Shown here: piece by piece, positions 7,513 to 15,647 of the stretch
How the letters are laid out: the number at the start of each line of letters is the position of its first letter
Position numbering within the stretch: the stretch's first letter is position 1
From: Vibrio thalassae
GTDB taxonomy: Bacteria; Pseudomonadota; Gammaproteobacteria; Enterobacterales; Vibrionaceae
Length of the DNA stretch: 50,392 nucleotides
Direction: 5' to 3'
Assembly: GCF_900089835.1 (NCBI RefSeq)
Contig: NZ_OANU01000006.1
Location: 1-50,392 of the forward strand
Position numbers and translations under genes: made by a program
The notes under the pieces: generated by a model
What the model was told of the DNA's origin: nothing
The model's database searches: none
The model's input: only the letters and a program-made list of their open reading frames with translations

Positions 7513-9408
7513 ATGGATCTAACTAGTGAAGAAAAAATGGAACTTGCTATCAGTCGGTTGAAAAACCTTCTGCGCTCAAAATACTCAATTAGCTCGAGCT
7601 ACAGTGGTGGCAAGGACTCTACGGTTTGCGTCATCTTGATGCTTGAGGCTATGCGACAGCTAAAGCAAGAGGGAGAATACGTTCCTAACTGCTACATCAT
7701 GAATTCAAACACCCGACGCGATATGCCGATGATGAACATCTATCTAGAGGAATCGTTGTCAAATATTCGCGTCTTCTGTGCGAAACATGATTTGCCAGTT
7801 GAGGTGGTGCAGGTTGAACCATCAATCGCAGGGCGATGGACTTGGACGTGCTTAGGAAGAGGCAAGCTGCCTCGCTATCCAGGCCAATCTGTCGATTGCT
7901 CAGTCGATGAGAAGATAACACCAATGCAACGTCAAACTAAGTTGATTGAAGATGAAAATATTCATGAAATCATAACCTTAGTGGGAACTCGAGCCTCGGA
8001 GTCTAGCAAGCGTGAAAGGTCGATGCGTAAGTATCAAATGTCCGAGACCGCAATTGTGGAAATCGACGGTAAGCGTACCTACTCGTTGATAAGTGACTGG
8101 GAACTAGATGACGTTTGGAGTCTCATTGTCTCCTGTTCTGGTTCCAAAGAACATCCACCAAGATGCTTTGCCACTTTCAATGAGAATTTCGACCAATTAG
8201 CAACCCTATACCGGGATGCCAATGATGGACATTGCACTCTCGTTTTTGATAAGAAACATTCGAGTGGGTGTGGGTCGAGGTTTGGATGCAGTTGGTGCCT
8301 GTCGAATGGCGACCGTGACAAATCGCTTGAAAGTCTCATTAGGGAAGATGTTGATAAGTATGGCTTTATGTCGCCTTTGATTGAGTTTCGTACCTTTTTG
8401 CAGAACATCCGATTCGACTTGTCGAGGCGTGATTTCAGAGGTCGAAACGTATCGCAGGCAGGGTATTTAAAGGTGACACCCGACTATTTCAACTCCCGTA
8501 CTAAGAGAGAATTGTTGCGCTACCTTATTACAATTGATGTCATGGAAAAGGAGAGAGCGGAAGAGCATCAGCGAAAGTGGGACGCTAATGAGATTGAGCA
8601 TACTGATCACAACAGCTTGTTGTGCGAACCTATGTTCCAGTATATCACTTACGACGATGTTCTTATCATTGATTTCGCGTGGTCACTTCAGCGAGATTTT
8701 GGTGAAGCAAGCGCAGCAGCAAAAGACTACATTGAAATCCATGACTTGGGTTATCGATATCCGGTCCCTTCTATTAAAGAAGCTCCGCGTGTTTCTATAC
8801 CGAAACGTCGTTGGTTCGATGTATCTAAAGCGCTTCCTCATGACGAAGATGTTGATGGTCTATTTTACTTGATTCCAGAAACGCAAACGTTGTATTTGGG
8901 AGAGATAAGCTTGTCTGACGCCTTATCTGTCGAGCCAGGTTCTGGTTGGAGCTATTTAAGAGCAGTAAGAAATGCGTTTTATGAGCTACATCTAGTCGAC
9001 CACCAAGAGGTCTGCAGAGCAGCACTGAAGAATCGTTGGATATCCATGCGTAAAGCGGATGTCAAACGATACGACGATATAGCGCGTCGCCATGATTATA
9101 TTTACAAACTCATGCAATCGGAAACTCCGATGAAAGAAGATATAGTCACGGGTGACGATCTAATCATGTCGGTGGATGAATACCTACGGGATAATTCAAT
9201 CAGTGACGAAGAGCATAGTGTATTACTCAGCAGACACTACCGCAAGGAACTGGAGGCCGAGTATGAGCAAGACCTGTTTGGGGTAGATTCTGTCGTTGAT
9301 GCCATGGAACTGGGCAAGCCCGCTCCTGCACCTAAAGCCAGAAATTCAACTCTTCATCGAGTAGACGACTTCAAAGATATCGCTAATCAGATCACCATTG
9401 ACGTATAA
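7513..9408 (+). CDS. DndC-like PP-loop ATPase / PAPS-reductase-family protein
   Basis: The 631-residue protein has the PP-loop SGGKDST at residues 31-37, so it would adenylate a substrate using ATP. A cysteine cluster near 253-262 (CGSRFGCSWC), followed by DKSLESLI, closely resembles the iron-sulfur motif of DndC, the phosphorothioate-forming component of DNA sulfur modification. The C-terminal 300 residues are not recognised. No DndA, DndB, DndD or DndE homologue is in this window, so it is not an ordinary Dnd cluster. It could modify DNA or RNA with sulfur, or be an anti-restriction or PAPS-reductase relative with another substrate. It is a single-gene unit, with its own leader hairpins and a terminator downstream. 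Confidence 0.75.
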   Translation: MDLTSEEKMELAISRLKNLLRSKYSISSSYSGGKDSTVCVILMLEAMRQLKQEGEYVPNCYIMNSNTRRDMPMMNIYLEESLSNIRVFCAKHDLPVEVVQVEPSIAGRWTWTCLGRGKLPRYPGQSVDCSVDEKITPMQRQTKLIEDENIHEIITLVGTRASESSKRERSMRKYQMSETAIVEIDGKRTYSLISDWELDDVWSLIVSCSGSKEHPPRCFATFNENFDQLATLYRDANDGHCTLVFDKKHSSGCGSRFGCSWCLSNGDRDKSLESLIREDVDKYGFMSPLIEFRTFLQNIRFDLSRRDFRGRNVSQAGYLKVTPDYFNSRTKRELLRYLITIDVMEKERAEEHQRKWDANEIEHTDHNSLLCEPMFQYITYDDVLIIDFAWSLQRDFGEASAAAKDYIEIHDLGYRYPVPSIKEAPRVSIPKRRWFDVSKALPHDEDVDGLFYLIPETQTLYLGEISLSDALSVEPGSGWSYLRAVRNAFYELHLVDHQEVCRAALKNRWISMRKADVKRYDDIARRHDYIYKLMQSETPMKEDIVTGDDLIMSVDEYLRDNSISDEEHSVLLSRHYRKELEAEYEQDLFGVDSVVDAMELGKPAPAPKARNSTLHRVDDFKDIANQITIDV

Positions 9409-9415
9409 ATAGCTG

Positions 9416-9445
9416 CCGTCCACTAGCAATATTGCTGGTGGACGG
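9416..9445 (+). other. Long near-palindrome after the DndC-like gene
   Basis: CCGTCCAC...GTGGACGG encloses AGCAATATTGCT, itself a palindrome, giving about 14 paired bases of 15 on each arm. It starts 8 bases after the stop. It lacks a T tract, so it may be an RNA-stabilising structure or a protein site. A clear terminator follows at 9501. Confidence 0.6.
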
Positions 9446-9500
9446 AGTTATCATCAAAAACACTAAAGCATCTCTCATTATGCTAGAGTAGTGGTAGAGA

Positions 9501-9540
9501 TTGTATAGGTCAGCAATCATTACTGACCTATACAATTTTT
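9501..9540 (+). terminator. Factor-independent terminator
   Basis: A 13-bp perfect stem, TTGTATAGGTCAG paired with CTGACCTATACAA, has a 9-base loop and five T residues. It cleanly separates the DndC-like gene from the unit starting at 9790. Confidence 0.88.
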
Positions 9541-9789
9541 GCTCTTGTAGCAAAAGCCATAGCGTTATTTTTATGGCACCGCAAACGTGCGGTTAACGCA
9601 CTTTAACCCAAGCCGAGAGGCAGAATTTTTTGGAGAAATAACCGCGACTGAACTCTGAGTAGATCGAGAGAGGAGATCTCTTACTATCTCTACACAGACA
9701 TAGGCCAGCATGAGTTGGATAGTCTGAATCTGAGGGGAACAGAAAACCTTAAGTACAACTGCCCGAAAGGGTAAATTAGGAGAAAAAAT
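9541..9789 (+). promoter_or_regulatory. Structured leader region of the 9790 gene
   Basis: About 250 non-coding bases follow the terminator. They contain TTTTGC...GCAAAA, the hairpin ACCGCA-AACG-TGCGGT near 9580-9595, and the mini-hairpin GCCC-GAAA-GGGT at 9761-9772 directly before AAATTAGGAG. No believable ORF was found here. Confidence 0.5.
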
Positions 9790-10350
9790 ATGGCACAATT
9801 AACTTTAGATGTTGATATTGATGCACCGGATAAACCCGAATCGGTGTATCCGAGGACAACTGCATCACGCCGCAAAAAAGTAGTGAAGAAGTGTCTGTCA
9901 AAAGATGACCTGATGGTTATCCTCTTTCCAGAGGAGTTTCCGCAAGACTATCTTGAATGGCTAATGAACACAGACACTGTGAACTGGACTAGTAAGGACG
10001 TGTATCTCGTCCAAACTAAACTGGTAAAGGATGTGTTCGATATTCTGCGTCGTAAGAACTCTTCGATAAGCTCAATCAATGAAGCGCTTGTCTGGTTGTT
10101 CTGCGATGACAGGAGTGATTATGACTTCACAGCGAGTAAAGTGGCAGAATCGCTCGGCGTTCGTCTTGAGGTTATTCAAACCTCGATGATAACGGCGTTG
10201 AGCGCTACGCTAAGAGAGCACAAACGTGCTAAGAAAGTAAATGTGCGTCGTGTTGAAACGCTCACACACTTCGTTGCTAAAGCAAAATCATATATGGAAA
10301 ATAGTTATGTGAAGCTCACAGCAACAGAATTTTTCGCTCAATACACTTAA
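9790..10350 (+). CDS. Hypothetical protein, 186 residues
   Basis: Not recognised. The start is well supported by AGGAG and a mini-hairpin leader. The N-terminus is acidic (MAQLTLDVDIDAP) and followed by a basic patch (SRRKKVVKK). The rest looks helical, with a possible helix-turn-helix-like stretch near residues 112-140 (DFTASKVAESLGVRLEVIQ). That would be consistent with a DNA-binding or sigma-like domain but is not proof. It is a single-gene unit closed by a terminator at 10354. Confidence 0.65.
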   Translation: MAQLTLDVDIDAPDKPESVYPRTTASRRKKVVKKCLSKDDLMVILFPEEFPQDYLEWLMNTDTVNWTSKDVYLVQTKLVKDVFDILRRKNSSISSINEALVWLFCDDRSDYDFTASKVAESLGVRLEVIQTSMITALSATLREHKRAKKVNVRRVETLTHFVAKAKSYMENSYVKLTATEFFAQYT

Positions 10351-10353
10351 TAT

Positions 10354-10389
10354 AAAAGCCTCCCAATGATTCATTGCGGAGGTTTTTTT
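10354..10389 (+). terminator. Factor-independent terminator
   Basis: AAAAGCCTCC pairs with CGGAGGTTTT, leaving a loop of about 13 bases, followed by a run of seven T residues. It begins four bases after the stop of the 186-residue ORF. Confidence 0.88.
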
Positions 10390-10505
10390 ATCTATGACGT
10401 ACGGATGTCACAACAAATAAGTTAGAAAATAGAGTTCAAATTAACAAATTGGAAGTATTCTAACGTTATGCGCCCAATTAACAGTCTCCCTTGAGGTACG
10501 ATATT

Positions 10506-11051
10506 TTGTTATACGCAATCTCAATATCAAAAGCCGGCGTTGCTGGCTATCCGATTTTTACCGAGCAACAGGTAACGGACATTTTGAACAAAGGGGGAAC
10601 GCTATGCTTAACACGTTTCCAACTTCAACTAGCAATCGAGTATTTAAATCAACCTATTTTTGTCTTTGATAAAACCTACCCAAGATGGCAAGAAATAGGC
10701 GTAATCAAAAAAATGCTACCTGGTATCTACATTCTCGCGATAGAGGATAAGCTTGAGTTATTCCAACGGCTAACCGAATACGCAAAAGCTAGACTGCTTT
10801 TTATCCTTGAGAACGAGGTTGAGCAAGGCTTGAAGCGCGAGCTGATCAATATTCACGCACAAGATATTGAGAGTTTTAACTTGGATGAACTGGAACTGCG
10901 GTTCCTTACACCACGAAGGTTTGTAGCTATTGCTAAACGCCGCAACCGGCGAGACTTAATAGCCTCGTATAATCTCAATCATCATGATGCGTTAACGTTG
11001 ACCTATTTATCCGACGAAGAATTGACCGCATTTAGTGCAGCGAAGCGGTGA
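10506..11051 (+). CDS. Hypothetical protein, about 181 residues
   Basis: Not recognised. The reading frame is open from a TTG at 10491, but GAGG at 10493-10496 points to the in-frame TTG at 10506 as the start. No ATG is available early in the frame. The product is soluble, rich in Leu, Arg and Glu and probably helical; it has an Arg-rich stretch (KRRNRRDL) near the C-terminus. It lies 60 bases before topB and may be co-transcribed with it. The gene has no mini-hairpin leader. Confidence 0.6.
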   Translation: MLYAISISKAGVAGYPIFTEQQVTDILNKGGTLCLTRFQLQLAIEYLNQPIFVFDKTYPRWQEIGVIKKMLPGIYILAIEDKLELFQRLTEYAKARLLFILENEVEQGLKRELINIHAQDIESFNLDELELRFLTPRRFVAIAKRRNRRDLIASYNLNHHDALTLTYLSDEELTAFSAAKR

Positions 11052-11111
11052 CAACATGCGCTAATACCTATGTTGCTATAGAAAACAGAGCAATAAAAGG
11101 TCGAGGAAAAA

Positions 11112-13277
11112 ATGGACACTTACCTTTGTGAAAAGCCGGAAGTTGCCAAGCACCTAGCATCGGTTTTGAATCCTAATTTCGTACAGCGTCAGGGCTATAT
11201 CGACTGCGGTAATGATATTATTGTGACGTGGTGTGTTGGCCACCTGCTGCAGCTTACCGATCCGGAAGACCACGATGACCACTATAAACAATGGTCACTC
11301 AGCCACTTGCCGATCCAATGGCCTGTTGAGTACAAGCCAAATCCAAAGACCAAGAAACAGCTTGATGTAGTGGTGAGAAAACTTAAAGAAGCTGACCGAA
11401 TCATAATCAGCACAGATATTGATGCCGCGGGACAGCATATAGGAGATGCCATACTTGAATATGCGAACCTATATGACGATTCAGTTGAAAGACTTTTAAT
11501 CAATGACAACCATCCAATCAAAATAAAACAAGCACTGCAAGACATTAAGAAAAACACTGACTTCTACGGGTTGCATCTCAAAGAGAAGAACCGCGCAATT
11601 GCCGACATGAGAGTTGGTTACAATCTGACAAGGCTATTAACAAAGCAAAGTGAAAGTCAGGGCTATAAGCGACTATTTACTGTAGGGCGTGTCCAGTCCG
11701 CAGTCCTTGGTCTTGTCGTTCGTAGATACCGTCTGCGCAAAAGTCATGTGAAACAAACTTATTATTTAATTAAGGGTGCGTTCAGCACGCCAGCCGGTGA
11801 ACTGGAAGCACGTTACGTTCTACCAGAGTCTCCAATGTTAGAGTTGGATGACAGAGGTAGAATTAGCGATTCAACACAAGCACAGCAGTTGGCCTCAAGT
11901 TTATCTAGTGGTGTCGCTACAATACAGTCGGTCGTAACGAAACGAACACACGACTCACCGCCATTGCCTTTTGACATGATTTCACTCCAATCAGAAGCTG
12001 TGAAATCTTATGGTATACCACCCGAGGAGACGCTGGAAATTACGCAGAAGCTGAGAAGTTCTCCGTATTTTGCGATTACATACAACAGAACTGATTGTAG
12101 ATATTTGGAAGATCAGTATTACACAGAAGCACCAGCTATCCTTGAACGTCTAAGAGATCTCGATTTGTTAAAACCTTTAGTAAATCGAGCTGATACCAGT
12201 ATTCGTTCACGTGCTTTCAATAGCGAAAAAGTAACTGCTCACGGCGCCATTATTCCCAACGGAACAATGGCTGAGTGGGACACCATGCCTGAGAAATTAA
12301 AAGTCATTTATTTGTTGATTGCACGCAACTTCATTATTCAGTTCCTACCTAAGCGCGAGCGAAAAGTCACGGATTACGTGATTGGTGTCAAATCAGCTAG
12401 TGGAGTACCTCACACCTTCAAAGGTAAAGTCCAAAGTGTACAAGAACCGGGCTGGAGTATCGTTTTTCGAAATAGCGAAGATGAGCCAGAGCATGTATAT
12501 GATGAAACAATAAACGTGGATGCATTGGTAAACGGTCAACAGTGTGCGGCTATTAATGTGAATAGTCATGAACAAGAAACACAAGCGCCGCCAGAATATA
12601 CCACTGAGTCGCTACTGCGAGATATCAAGAACACCGCCAAATACATTTCGGATGACACACTTCGACAATGGATGTTAGACAAAGATGCAGACAGTCAAGA
12701 CCTGGGGGGCATAGGCACGCCAGCGACTCGTGATTCTATTTTGAAGAGCTTGTTCGACAGGAACTTCTTGGAGCGTAAAGGCTCTATGGCAACAGCGAAG
12801 ATAACACCAACCGAGGAAGGCGAAATTCTCTTTGATATGTTACCCGTTAACCTCACGATGCCAAATACGACAGCAATATGGGCCCATCACTTCAGCCAGA
12901 TAGAACGAGGCGAAATTCCTGAGCAGCAGTTTCTCTCAATGGTCAATGAGTTTATTGAGTCAGAAGTTGCGAGAGTGAAACTTAATGGCTTGAATCTGCC
13001 AACAACAAGCAATTCTAAACAAAATCAAAATGGTGGTTCACTTCTAACCGAACGATGTCCAAAGTGCAATAAGACAGCAAAGAGAATTGAAACTAAGACA
13101 AGCGTGTTTTGGAAATGTGATAGTTGCACCTCAATGTTTTCTGACTTGATGCAAAAACCATTTTATAAACGGTGTCCAGATTGCCGTTCTGATATGCGAA
13201 TCATTAAGCCAAAAGGGAAAAGGCGATTTGTGGGCTGTAACAACTATCCTAACTGTAAGCGAACTGAACCTCTTTAA
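11112..13277 (+). CDS. topB: DNA topoisomerase III (type IA)
   Basis: This type IA topoisomerase would decatenate or relax DNA by single-strand passage. The Toprim segment is near residues 95-115, with STDIDAAGQ in place of the usual TDxDxEGE-type acidic motif. The catalytic tyrosine lies in ITYNRTDCRYL around residue 322. The C-terminus has two Cys4 zinc fingers (CPKC...CDSC and CPDC...CNNYPNC). At 721 residues it matches plasmid and ICE TopB proteins, which occur regularly in PFGI-1-like elements beside the type IV pilus operon, as here. The Toprim change (AAGQ where DREGE is usual) is worth checking for activity. Confidence 0.9.
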   Translation: MDTYLCEKPEVAKHLASVLNPNFVQRQGYIDCGNDIIVTWCVGHLLQLTDPEDHDDHYKQWSLSHLPIQWPVEYKPNPKTKKQLDVVVRKLKEADRIIISTDIDAAGQHIGDAILEYANLYDDSVERLLINDNHPIKIKQALQDIKKNTDFYGLHLKEKNRAIADMRVGYNLTRLLTKQSESQGYKRLFTVGRVQSAVLGLVVRRYRLRKSHVKQTYYLIKGAFSTPAGELEARYVLPESPMLELDDRGRISDSTQAQQLASSLSSGVATIQSVVTKRTHDSPPLPFDMISLQSEAVKSYGIPPEETLEITQKLRSSPYFAITYNRTDCRYLEDQYYTEAPAILERLRDLDLLKPLVNRADTSIRSRAFNSEKVTAHGAIIPNGTMAEWDTMPEKLKVIYLLIARNFIIQFLPKRERKVTDYVIGVKSASGVPHTFKGKVQSVQEPGWSIVFRNSEDEPEHVYDETINVDALVNGQQCAAINVNSHEQETQAPPEYTTESLLRDIKNTAKYISDDTLRQWMLDKDADSQDLGGIGTPATRDSILKSLFDRNFLERKGSMATAKITPTEEGEILFDMLPVNLTMPNTTAIWAHHFSQIERGEIPEQQFLSMVNEFIESEVARVKLNGLNLPTTSNSKQNQNGGSLLTERCPKCNKTAKRIETKTSVFWKCDSCTSMFSDLMQKPFYKRCPDCRSDMRIIKPKGKRRFVGCNNYPNCKRTEPL

Positions 13278-13295
13278 CCGCAAAGAGGGCAGTTA
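13274..13295 (+). promoter_or_regulatory. Transfer-operon motif, copy 1
   Basis: ACCGCAAAGAGGGCAGT lies at the end of topB and just past it, with its last base 67 nt before the pilus operon start. The same motif recurs at 25508 and 28515 at the same distance. Here CCTCTTT and AAAGAGG around it can also pair as a 7-bp hairpin. Confidence 0.6.
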
Positions 13296-13304
13296 AGGAG
13301 TACG

Positions 13305-13368
13305 ATTTTTCATTTGATAAGGTTATCTATTTGAGATTAAAAATGGATAACCTTATTAAATGAAAAAT
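13305..13368 (+). promoter_or_regulatory. 23-bp hairpin enclosing the pilus operon start codon
   Basis: Bases 13305-13327 pair with 13346-13368 over 23 positions with a single G-U, leaving an 18-base loop. The ATG at 13360-13362 is inside the right arm. The upstream AGGAG at 13296-13300 lies just outside the base of the stem. A six-codon ORF (MDNLIK) starts at 13343 in the loop, and its TGA overlaps the ATG. The arrangement would block or couple translation initiation of the whole operon. Confidence 0.75.
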
Positions 13369-14409
13369 ATAGCAGCGTTATTTGCCCTTGGCGCTTTATT
13401 GTCGGGGTGCACGACGACTCCGATCAATACCGCAGTCAATGAAGATACTCACGACGTAGTGCCTCCAATGGAGTCAGAATCAGAACAGCTCAAGAGCTAT
13501 CCGACAGTGGAGTTTGCTCAGCTACGTGTCACCAGCGGCTCTCAAACGCTAACCGCAGCGAATAAGTTAGCCGACAAGCTTGGGATTGAGTTTGTCGAGT
13601 GGACACAGGAACTGAATCCTTACGTTTACTATCAGCTGCGTTCAAAGCGAATCAACTTAAATTTTGAAGATCCTCAAGCGGCTTTTCTAGAGTTATTTGA
13701 CCGCAGTGGTTTACTACCAATCTACGATAAGCGCGATAATAGTGTCACCGTCTATCCATTTTCTCTGAATCAGCGTATACAACAGCCGCACGTATTCACT
13801 CCAAAGTTTGATCGCAGTGAGAGACAACGAGAGGATATTGAGCTAGCGAACGCTAAAGAGTCAGTCACAGCTCACAAAGCATTGGAGTACCACTTTTATA
13901 AAGGTTATACCGTCAAAGACACAATTGACGCATGGGCCAATCATGCGAATTACTCGGGAGTCATCTGGTACTTCGACGATAAGGCGACCGCCAATTTCCT
14001 GAATGACACGATCCAAAAGAACGACTTTGTGATTGAACAATCGCCAGTAAAGGTTATCACTAAGTTCATAAAAGAAGAGAAAGAAAGACAAAGTAGCAGC
14101 GTCTCCGTCACTGCCGTTTATGAAGCATCGACCAACAAGCTAATCTTGCACCCATTCAGTCGCGGAGAGATTGTTCGAAGTTTTGATATTGAACCGACCA
14201 CCACTCGTCAGAATCTGTCTCGTATTGCTAACTTCTACGGCTATACATTGGACTATCAAGCGCCTGATTACAAAATTCAAACACCATATTCAACCGTGTT
14301 AACCCAATACACTAAAGCATCCATTCAATCCGTTATTCAGCAATATCCGCTCGATATAGAGGTTATCGACTCTAGCAAGCGCATAATTGTGCGAGGAAAC
14401 AAAGCATGA
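13360..14409 (+). CDS. PilL-like pilus lipoprotein
   Basis: First gene of the type IVb pilus operon. A lipoprotein signal peptide ends at the lipobox LLSGC with Cys17, so the 349-residue product is probably anchored in the outer membrane. It has repeated short alpha/beta modules of the kind that sit below secretins. The C-terminal 55 residues (YKIQTPYSTVLTQYTKASI) match the TcpQ-type tail. In R64 and PAPI-1 style operons PilL-type proteins occupy this place. Its stop overlaps the next start as ATGA. The start codon is buried in a long hairpin. Confidence 0.75.
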   Translation: MKNIAALFALGALLSGCTTTPINTAVNEDTHDVVPPMESESEQLKSYPTVEFAQLRVTSGSQTLTAANKLADKLGIEFVEWTQELNPYVYYQLRSKRINLNFEDPQAAFLELFDRSGLLPIYDKRDNSVTVYPFSLNQRIQQPHVFTPKFDRSERQREDIELANAKESVTAHKALEYHFYKGYTVKDTIDAWANHANYSGVIWYFDDKATANFLNDTIQKNDFVIEQSPVKVITKFIKEEKERQSSSVSVTAVYEASTNKLILHPFSRGEIVRSFDIEPTTTRQNLSRIANFYGYTLDYQAPDYKIQTPYSTVLTQYTKASIQSVIQQYPLDIEVIDSSKRIIVRGNKA

Positions 14410-15641
14410 AGCATATAAGTAAGAGACCTCTAGCCGTAGTGCTTACGACTACGTTGATGGGATGCGCAAACGAATCCCCAACAACAAGCCCTGAAAGTGG
14501 AGCACTTAACCAACCAATGGTCTATCAACATGTAGAGTCAGCTCTGGTTGCAAGTCATGTGACAAAGCCGAAAGGTGGCAATCAAATAGATACCACTAAA
14601 ACTACAGTCCCGACAAAGTTGACTGTAGCAAAGCCAAGTAATGTCATGGCCCAAAAGCCATCTGCACAAACTACGAAAGGGGTGACTGTTGATGCAACGC
14701 AATCACAGCGAACGACGACCAAAGCGTATGAAGTTTTTGACAATGAAACGTATGAACAAGTACTGACTCGCTGGCTCGACAGAGAAGGTTACGCTCCGTT
14801 CTACAAAGCGCTCAATAAGAACTCAACCAAGGTACTGAAACAGAAAGTCGGTACTTCAAGTGTGTCTTATAACACGTTTGATAAAGCGACTAAGCAATTA
14901 CTTGAACAAGCTAAGCTCAACGCATGGGAAATGGATTGGTTGTCAGAAAGTGCCAAAGTTGAGCTTGGATTCCGTTTGCTGCTCGATCACGAATCAAAAA
15001 CAGCAACGCTAATCGGCAATCCGCCATCGATTAAAATCACAGGTGGCAAAAAGGTTACTGCCAAGAAATTCCATAGCGCTTACGCAGGTGAAACCTATGA
15101 GACGGTGTTGTACCGATGGCTAGCCCAAGAAGGGTATGTTCGTGTTGGCAAGTTGCTCGATGAAGATGAAACCAAAGTGCTCAAACAAACCATCTCAAGC
15201 TCTCAAGATTTCTATGGTAATTTCGCAGCCGCTACTACCGAATTGATGGACGCCGCTTTGCTAGCCGCTCGGCAGAATGAGAAGAATGAACGCCAAGGCT
15301 GGATTTCTGACGAGGGTAAAGAGGGGTTGCAGCTTTACTTGCGTCTTAATGATCTTAAAAAAGAAGCGGTACTCACCTCAAGCAAACAACCTACTTACAT
15401 GTTCATGGTCACAAGTGGGTCACTCAAGGACAACTTCTTACGCTTAACTGACGCCTACGGATGGAAAGCAACAGAAAACCAGTATCTAACCCAAGACTAC
15501 AAAGTAACTTTTGGGTATCCGATCGTTACTGAACAAGGAAACATCAAGAAAGCGCTCGAAATCTTGCTAGCGGATTTTCCGAAACTAGCGGGTGGTATCG
15601 TCCCCTCTACTAGAACAACGTATGTATTTGCTGAGGAATAA
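14406..15641 (+). CDS. TcpQ-like pilus lipoprotein with duplicated domain
   Basis: A second lipoprotein, with Cys20 in the lipobox LMGC. After a Thr/Lys-rich linker, two related segments of about 105 residues follow. Each begins ETYE-VL-RWL--EGY and contains TKVLKQ, so one domain has been duplicated. A TcpQ-type C-terminal domain closes the protein (YGWKATENQYLTQDYKVTFGYP). TcpQ proteins stabilise and localise the cognate secretin, which is encoded directly downstream. In R64 this slot is held by the much shorter PilM, so the gene differs from the classical order. Confidence 0.7.
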   Translation: MKHISKRPLAVVLTTTLMGCANESPTTSPESGALNQPMVYQHVESALVASHVTKPKGGNQIDTTKTTVPTKLTVAKPSNVMAQKPSAQTTKGVTVDATQSQRTTTKAYEVFDNETYEQVLTRWLDREGYAPFYKALNKNSTKVLKQKVGTSSVSYNTFDKATKQLLEQAKLNAWEMDWLSESAKVELGFRLLLDHESKTATLIGNPPSIKITGGKKVTAKKFHSAYAGETYETVLYRWLAQEGYVRVGKLLDEDETKVLKQTISSSQDFYGNFAAATTELMDAALLAARQNEKNERQGWISDEGKEGLQLYLRLNDLKKEAVLTSSKQPTYMFMVTSGSLKDNFLRLTDAYGWKATENQYLTQDYKVTFGYPIVTEQGNIKKALEILLADFPKLAGGIVPSTRTTYVFAEE

Positions 15642-15647
15642 ACAAAG

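Noticed and set aside
13305..13368. Invertible promoter switch
   Set aside because: The inverted repeats enclose only 18 bases and no recombinase gene is near. Inverting the loop would not move a promoter or start codon, so an RNA hairpin is the simpler reading.
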